From: JBAYNW01 sp041678605
GTDB lineage: Bacteria > Cyanobacteriota > Vampirovibrionia > Gastranaerophilales > Gastranaerophilaceae
Reading direction: 5' to 3'
Assembly (NCBI GenBank): GCA_041678605.1
Contig: JBAYNW010000050.1
Span: 1-7,276, forward strand
DNA: 7,276 nt
Below the pieces are notes generated by a model, which worked only from the letters and a program-made list of their open reading frames with translations, did not search any database and had not been told where the DNA came from. Each line of letters opens with the position of its first letter. The first letter of the stretch is position 1. Both the position numbers and the translations under genes were made by a program. Of this stretch, positions 4,634 through 7,276 are shown piece after piece.

Positions 4634-6135
4634 ATTCGGATTTGAGTGAAAATTCAAGATATATTCTGACAAATTTTTCAGGCTCAACAGGTGATGCCGT
4701 AATTTCCCAAGGGAATATTTTTCTTTTCGTGGACGGAAGATACCACGAGCAGGCTGATTTGGAAGTTGATAAAAAATTAGTTACGGTGGTTAAAATGAAA
4801 TCGGGCGAAAGTTTTTCTGCCCTTTTGGCGGAAAAACTTTCGCCCGATAAAACCTTTGCAATTGTTTCAAAGAAAGTTTCGCAGGGACGTTATGAAATTT
4901 TAAAAAATGCTTTAAAAAAGAAAAATATTGAAGTTAAGTTACTCGATTTTGACCCTGTGCAAGAGGGAACAGGGAACAGGAAACAGAAAACAGAAGAAAT
5001 TGATATTGAATTTACCGGTCTGTCTTCCAAAGCAAAAATTGAAAAAATATCTAAAAAGCTGAAATCCGATGAAGCAATTTTGGTAACAAATTTGGAAGAA
5101 ATTTCTTACCTTCTCAATCTTAGAGATTTTTCAACCAATTATTCATCCAAAATCAAAAGCGGAAAATATATCATATCAAAAAGCGGAGGAAAATTTTTAG
5201 ATGAAATAAATATTGATGACAATATCAAAACCGTTTATGTCGATAAAAATTCCATAAATGCCCACGATTACGCCATATTGGGCAAAATGGCCATTGGGAT
5301 GAAAAAAAATTACATAAAAGAAATGAAATCGGTTAAGACTAAGGCGGAAATCGAACATTACAAAAAAAGTGTTAAACGGGCAGACAAAGCCATTATGGCA
5401 ACCAGAGAGTTTATAGAAAAAAGCGAAAAGCTTTTGCCCATTTCCGAATATGACATAGAAAAAAATTTGGAAGAAAATTTTTATAAATTCGGAGCCAAAT
5501 CGCTAAGCTTTAAGTCAATCGTTGCCAAAGGCAAAAATTCGGCACTTGCACATTATTCGAATAATTCAAAAACAGAAATTTTGGAAAAAGGAAGTTCCTG
5601 GGGTTCATTGGTTTTAATTGACTGCGGAGCTTACTACGAGGGTGGTTATGCAACCGATTGCACGAGAGTTTTTGTTCAAGGCAAGCCTTCAAAGTTGCAG
5701 AAAAAAGTTTATACTGCGGTCTTAAAAGGATTTTTGGCCGCATTCAATAAAAAAATAACCGAAAAAACAACAGGTTTTGCCCTTGACAAAGCGGCAAGAA
5801 AAGTCTTGCAGAAAAATGCACCTGCAGGTTTCAAGTTCCCGCATGCTCTCGGACACGGAATCGGTATCAATATACACGAAGCTCCTCCGAATCTGGCGTT
5901 TTCGCCTATGGCGAAAACGCCCCTAAAGGTTAATATGTGTTTCACAATTGAGCCGGGACTTTATAAAAAAGGTTTTGGCGGAGTACGGCTGGAAAATTCC
6001 TGCTATCTTGCAAAAGAAAAAGGCAAATTAATTATAAAATCGTTTTCTGATATGTGTTTTGAAGAAAAATTAATCGATTTTAACCTTTTGACTTCGACCG
6101 AAAAAAGGCAATTGAAATCTTTTGAGATAAAATAG
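4624..6135 (+). CDS. M24 family Xaa-Pro aminopeptidase (aminopeptidase P)
   Basis: This is a dimetal peptidase that removes an N-terminal residue preceding proline, probably cytoplasmic. Numbering from the TTG at 4624 (503 residues), a creatinase-like N domain includes FSGSTGDAV (18-26) and FVDGRYHEQAD (35-45). A second N-type domain covers about 140-230, and the pita-bread catalytic domain about 240-480. All five metal ligands are visible: Asp333 (LIDCG), Asp345 (ATDCTR), His411 (ALGHGIG), Glu443 (TIEPG) and Glu457 (RLENS). Conserved coding sequence begins about 28 codons earlier, so TTG is probably not the ancestral start. A G-rich element occupies the start region. Residues 114-125 (EGTGNRKQKTEE) come from an in-frame heptamer array, and two strong hairpins lie in the coding sequence. 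The downstream methyltransferase follows after four bases. Confidence 0.9.
   Translation: MVEYSDLSENSRYILTNFSGSTGDAVISQGNIFLFVDGRYHEQADLEVDKKLVTVVKMKSGESFSALLAEKLSPDKTFAIVSKKVSQGRYEILKNALKKKNIEVKLLDFDPVQEGTGNRKQKTEEIDIEFTGLSSKAKIEKISKKLKSDEAILVTNLEEISYLLNLRDFSTNYSSKIKSGKYIISKSGGKFLDEINIDDNIKTVYVDKNSINAHDYAILGKMAIGMKKNYIKEMKSVKTKAEIEHYKKSVKRADKAIMATREFIEKSEKLLPISEYDIEKNLEENFYKFGAKSLSFKSIVAKGKNSALAHYSNNSKTEILEKGSSWGSLVLIDCGAYYEGGYATDCTRVFVQGKPSKLQKKVYTAVLKGFLAAFNKKITEKTTGFALDKAARKVLQKNAPAGFKFPHALGHGIGINIHEAPPNLAFSPMAKTPLKVNMCFTIEPGLYKKGFGGVRLENSCYLAKEKGKLIIKSFSDMCFEEKLIDFNLLTSTEKRQLKSFEIK
4801..4847 (+). repeat. 21-bp near-perfect hairpin in the aminopeptidase gene
   Basis: 4801-4821 and 4827-4847 are inverted copies matching at 20 of 21 positions, with a five-base CTTTT loop. 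The core is TCGGGCGAAAGTTTTT. It encodes SGESFSALLAEKLSPD in frame. Confidence 0.85.
4965..4992 (+). repeat. 7-bp tandem array (GGGAACA-like x4) inside the aminopeptidase gene
   Basis: The heptamers GGGAACA, GGGAACA, GGAAACA and GAAAACA run from 4965. They encode the polar insert EGTGNRKQKTEE between the two N-terminal domains, and are the same kind of repeat as at 875 and 1109. Confidence 0.75.
5895..5921 (+). repeat. 12-bp perfect hairpin in the aminopeptidase gene
   Basis: GGCGTTTTCGCC (5895-5906) and GGCGAAAACGCC (5910-5921) are exact inverted copies with a TAT loop. They encode AFSPMAKTPL, a variable loop between HEAPP and the TIEPG metal site. Confidence 0.85.
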
Positions 6136-6139
6136 GATT

Positions 6140-6940
6140 ATGGAAGAAATAGAAATAACAAGCATAAATAATGAATTGGTAAAGCAGGTTGCGAAGCTTA
6201 AGCAAAAAAAGTACCGTGACGAAGAAAAAAAGTTTTTGCTTGAAGGATTTAAGGTAATTGAAGAAGCTTTTCAATCAGGCATTGAGGTTGAATATATCTT
6301 TACAAGCAAAAATTCTGAAGTTAGGTTGGGCTTGCCGGCCCAACATCAAAAGGCGAAATTAATTCTAACCACAGAACCTGTTTTAAAAAAAATTTCTACA
6401 ACCGATTCAGCACCCGAGGCGGTTGCAGTCGCAAGACAAAAAACATTTTCGCCTGACGATTTAAAAAATGTCCAAAAGGTTGTTTTGCTTGAAAATATAA
6501 AAGATTTGGGCAATTTGGGAACGATTTTGAGGACGGCGAAGGCGTTTTCGCAAGATGCAATTATACTTTACGGCGAAACTGTTGATTTGTACAACCCAAA
6601 ATGTGTTCGCTCTGCGGTGGGGAATTTATGGAAAATTCCTGTTGTTCAAATAAAGGATTTTTCTACTCTAAGGAAAGCTTTTTCGGATTTTGAGAGAATA
6701 GCGACTTTGCCAAAATCGCAAGGAGCAACAAATTTAAAAGATTTTAAGGCCAAAACTCCTTATCTGATTATGTTTGGCTCGGAGGCAGAAGGGTTAAGTA
6801 AAAACTTGGTAGATTTCTCAACCCAAAAAGTAACGATTGAAATGGATGACAGTGTTGAATCTTTAAATTTAAGCATTTCCGTCGGAATTATTTTGCATGA
6901 AATAAGTGGGCGGGAGAAAGGGGAAACGGTGAGTGGTTGA
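6140..6940 (+). CDS. SpoU/TrmH-family RNA 2'-O-ribose methyltransferase
   Basis: It transfers a methyl group from S-adenosylmethionine to a ribose 2'-OH of rRNA or tRNA; the exact target cannot be told. The 266 residues comprise an N-terminal substrate-binding domain (about 1-100, beginning ITSINNELVKQVAKLKQKKYR) and a C-terminal knotted SPOUT domain. Motif 1 is NIKDLGNLGTILRTAKAF (119-136, Arg131 catalytic), motif 2 is LIMFGSEAEGLS (209-220), and motif 3 is ESLNLSISVGIILHEI (240-255). The ATG lies four bases after the aminopeptidase stop, with only AGGA two bases before it, so coupling is likely. The family core ends at HEIS. The last residues, GREKGETVSG, and the stop codon itself come from an octamer repeat. 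Residues 62-70 (RLGLPAQHQ) include a small palindrome and may also be an insertion. Confidence 0.93.
   Translation: MEEIEITSINNELVKQVAKLKQKKYRDEEKKFLLEGFKVIEEAFQSGIEVEYIFTSKNSEVRLGLPAQHQKAKLILTTEPVLKKISTTDSAPEAVAVARQKTFSPDDLKNVQKVVLLENIKDLGNLGTILRTAKAFSQDAIILYGETVDLYNPKCVRSAVGNLWKIPVVQIKDFSTLRKAFSDFERIATLPKSQGATNLKDFKAKTPYLIMFGSEAEGLSKNLVDFSTQKVTIEMDDSVESLNLSISVGIILHEISGREKGETVSG
6325..6344 (+). repeat. Small palindrome in the methyltransferase gene
   Basis: GTTGGGC (6325-6331) and GCCCAAC (6338-6344) form a 7-bp stem around a six-base loop. It is GC-rich against an AT-rich gene, and encodes LGLPAQ in a variable loop of the substrate-binding domain. There is only one copy in this window, so its status as a mobile repeat is unproven. 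Confidence 0.45.
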
Positions 6941-6959
6941 ACGGTCGAATGGTTGAACG
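6912..6959 (-). repeat. 8-bp tandem array, 6 units, at the methyltransferase 3' end
   Basis: Octamers start at 6912, 6920, 6928, 6936, 6944 and 6952. The last three (GTTGAACG, GTCGAATG, GTTGAACG) are reverse complements of the CGTTCAAC/CATTCGAC unit type seen at 172, 908 and 1155. The first units are translated, and the stop codon TGA at 6938-6940 falls inside the fourth unit. Confidence 0.75.
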
Positions 6960-7030
6960 GCTTTTTACGAAGTGATTAAGTGACTGGGTGATTAAGTGCA
7001 ACAAAAAAAATTAAAACTTTCCCTTTCCCG
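6959..7030 (-). repeat. Right arm of the long inverted repeat, with two extra octamers
   Basis: Apart from 16 extra bases, this is the reverse complement of 1226-1281 with two mismatches. The extra bases are two units of an octamer run (GTGATTAA, GTGACTGG, GTGATTAA at 6972, 6980 and 6988); the left copy has one unit. Confidence 0.85.
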
Positions 7031-7038
7031 TTTCCGTT
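7018..7038 (-). repeat. 7-bp pyrimidine array (reverse of GGGAAA-like heptamers)
   Basis: TTTCCCT, TTCCCGT and TTCCGTT read on the other strand as the purine heptamers found elsewhere in the window. The array joins the right arm of the inverted repeat to the promoter region. Confidence 0.6.
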
Positions 7039-7061
7039 TCCCTTAATAAAATGTAACCAAT

Positions 7062-7090
7062 TTGCTTTTTTCTTGAAAATAAACTATAAT
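7062..7090 (+). promoter_or_regulatory. Sigma70-type promoter of the right-edge pilin-like gene
   Basis: TTGCTT (7062-7067), a 17-base spacer and a perfect TATAAT (7085-7090) lie 30 bases before the ATG at 7121. The predicted leader RNA is about 24 bases and contains the ribosome site. Confidence 0.75.
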
Positions 7091-7108
7091 AATCCCATTA
7101 AATAAATT

Positions 7109-7113
7109 GGAGG
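7109..7113 (+). promoter_or_regulatory. Ribosome binding site for the ORF at 7121
   Basis: GGAGG lies seven bases before the ATG, with ideal spacing, and fixes the start of the right-edge gene. Confidence 0.8.
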
Positions 7114-7120
7114 AAGCAAA

Positions 7121-7276
7121 ATGCTAAACAGAAATACAATTGCACGCTTTTACGTCATTGCGAGACATTGGTTATCGGCCCTGACAAAGGGAATCCACCG
7201 AAGCAATCTATCCTGTGGGCGTACATTGGCAAGATTGCTTCGTCGAAACTTTGTTTCTCCTCGCAATGACGAGAAC
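7121..7276 (+). CDS. Probable second prepilin gene, leader region only (3' partial)
   Basis: A promoter, GGAGG and an ATG open a frame that runs unbroken for 52 codons to the right edge. It begins MLNRNTIARFYVIARHW and ends LLRRNFVSPRNDEN. The left-edge pilin reads RFYVIAKQN...LLRRKFAPRND in the same register, so both share a leader. I infer that this is the start of another type IV pilin-like gene whose FTLAEV processing motif lies beyond the window. Most of the visible sequence is a full family A palindromic element (7153-7271) translated in frame. No known domain is present in the visible part. The alternative is a short repeat-driven spurious ORF, but the strong promoter and ribosome site argue against that. 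Confidence 0.65.
   Translation, partial: MLNRNTIARFYVIARHWLSALTKGIHRSNLSCGRTLARLLRRNFVSPRNDEN
7153..7271 (+). repeat. Full-length palindromic element, family A
   Basis: The outer arms CGTCATTGCGA (7153-7163) and TCGCAATGACG (7261-7271) are exact inverted copies. The inner arms CGAAGCAATCT (7199-7209) and AGATTGCTTCG (7232-7242) are exact too. The nested 11-bp arms define a 119-bp unit of which the copies at 11, 138, 951 and 2207 are shortened forms. Confidence 0.85.

Overview
The window looks like a chromosomal segment of an AT-rich, uncultured-type bacterium. Two things recall gut Gastranaerophilales (Vampirovibrionia, 'Melainabacteria'): the prepilin signature FTLAEVLITLGIIGVVAG and heavy seeding with short palindromic and tandem repeats that are read through as protein. 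This placement comes from memory of protein style, not from a search, and is only moderately confident. Other repeat-rich, pilin-rich lineages such as Elusimicrobiota remain possible.

Layout. At 3-872 (+) is a type IV pilin-like prepilin whose start lies left of the window. Its leader, before the processing site at about 201, is made almost entirely of repeats. At 873-1345 is a gene-free stretch of stacked repeats: heptamer arrays, octamer arrays and an inverted copy of the palindromic element. At 4121-1346 (-) is a compact purine operon, purM-purN-purD, with overlapping genes. It covers three steps of de novo purine synthesis: PurD makes GAR, PurN formylates GAR, and PurM makes AIR. A 73-bp divergent promoter region (4122-4194) separates it from a + strand group: a small cytoplasmic parvulin (4195-4476), an M24 Xaa-Pro aminopeptidase (ending 6135) and a SpoU/TrmH-type rRNA or tRNA 2'-O-methyltransferase (6140-6940). 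At 6912-7043 are more repeats. A well-formed promoter and ribosome site then precede a second ORF (7121 to the right edge). Its first residues match the leader of the left pilin, so it is probably another pilin gene.

The main story is the repeats. At least three kinds recur and combine: (A) a palindromic element with CGTCATTGCGA / TCGCAATGACG ends and CGAAGCAATC inner arms; (B) degenerate 7-bp tandem arrays, GGGAAAT-like or TCTCACN-like; (C) degenerate 8-bp tandem arrays, NNTTCAAC/NNATCGAC-like. They lie between genes and also inside or at the ends of genes: the pilin leader, an internal segment of PurD, an internal segment of the aminopeptidase and the C-terminus of the methyltransferase. 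One inverted pair framing the seven-kilobase core differs by exactly two octamer units. A separate G-rich element sits where the aminopeptidase start should be and may have removed its normal start codon. Several long perfect or near-perfect hairpins also lie inside conserved coding sequence (purM, the aminopeptidase).
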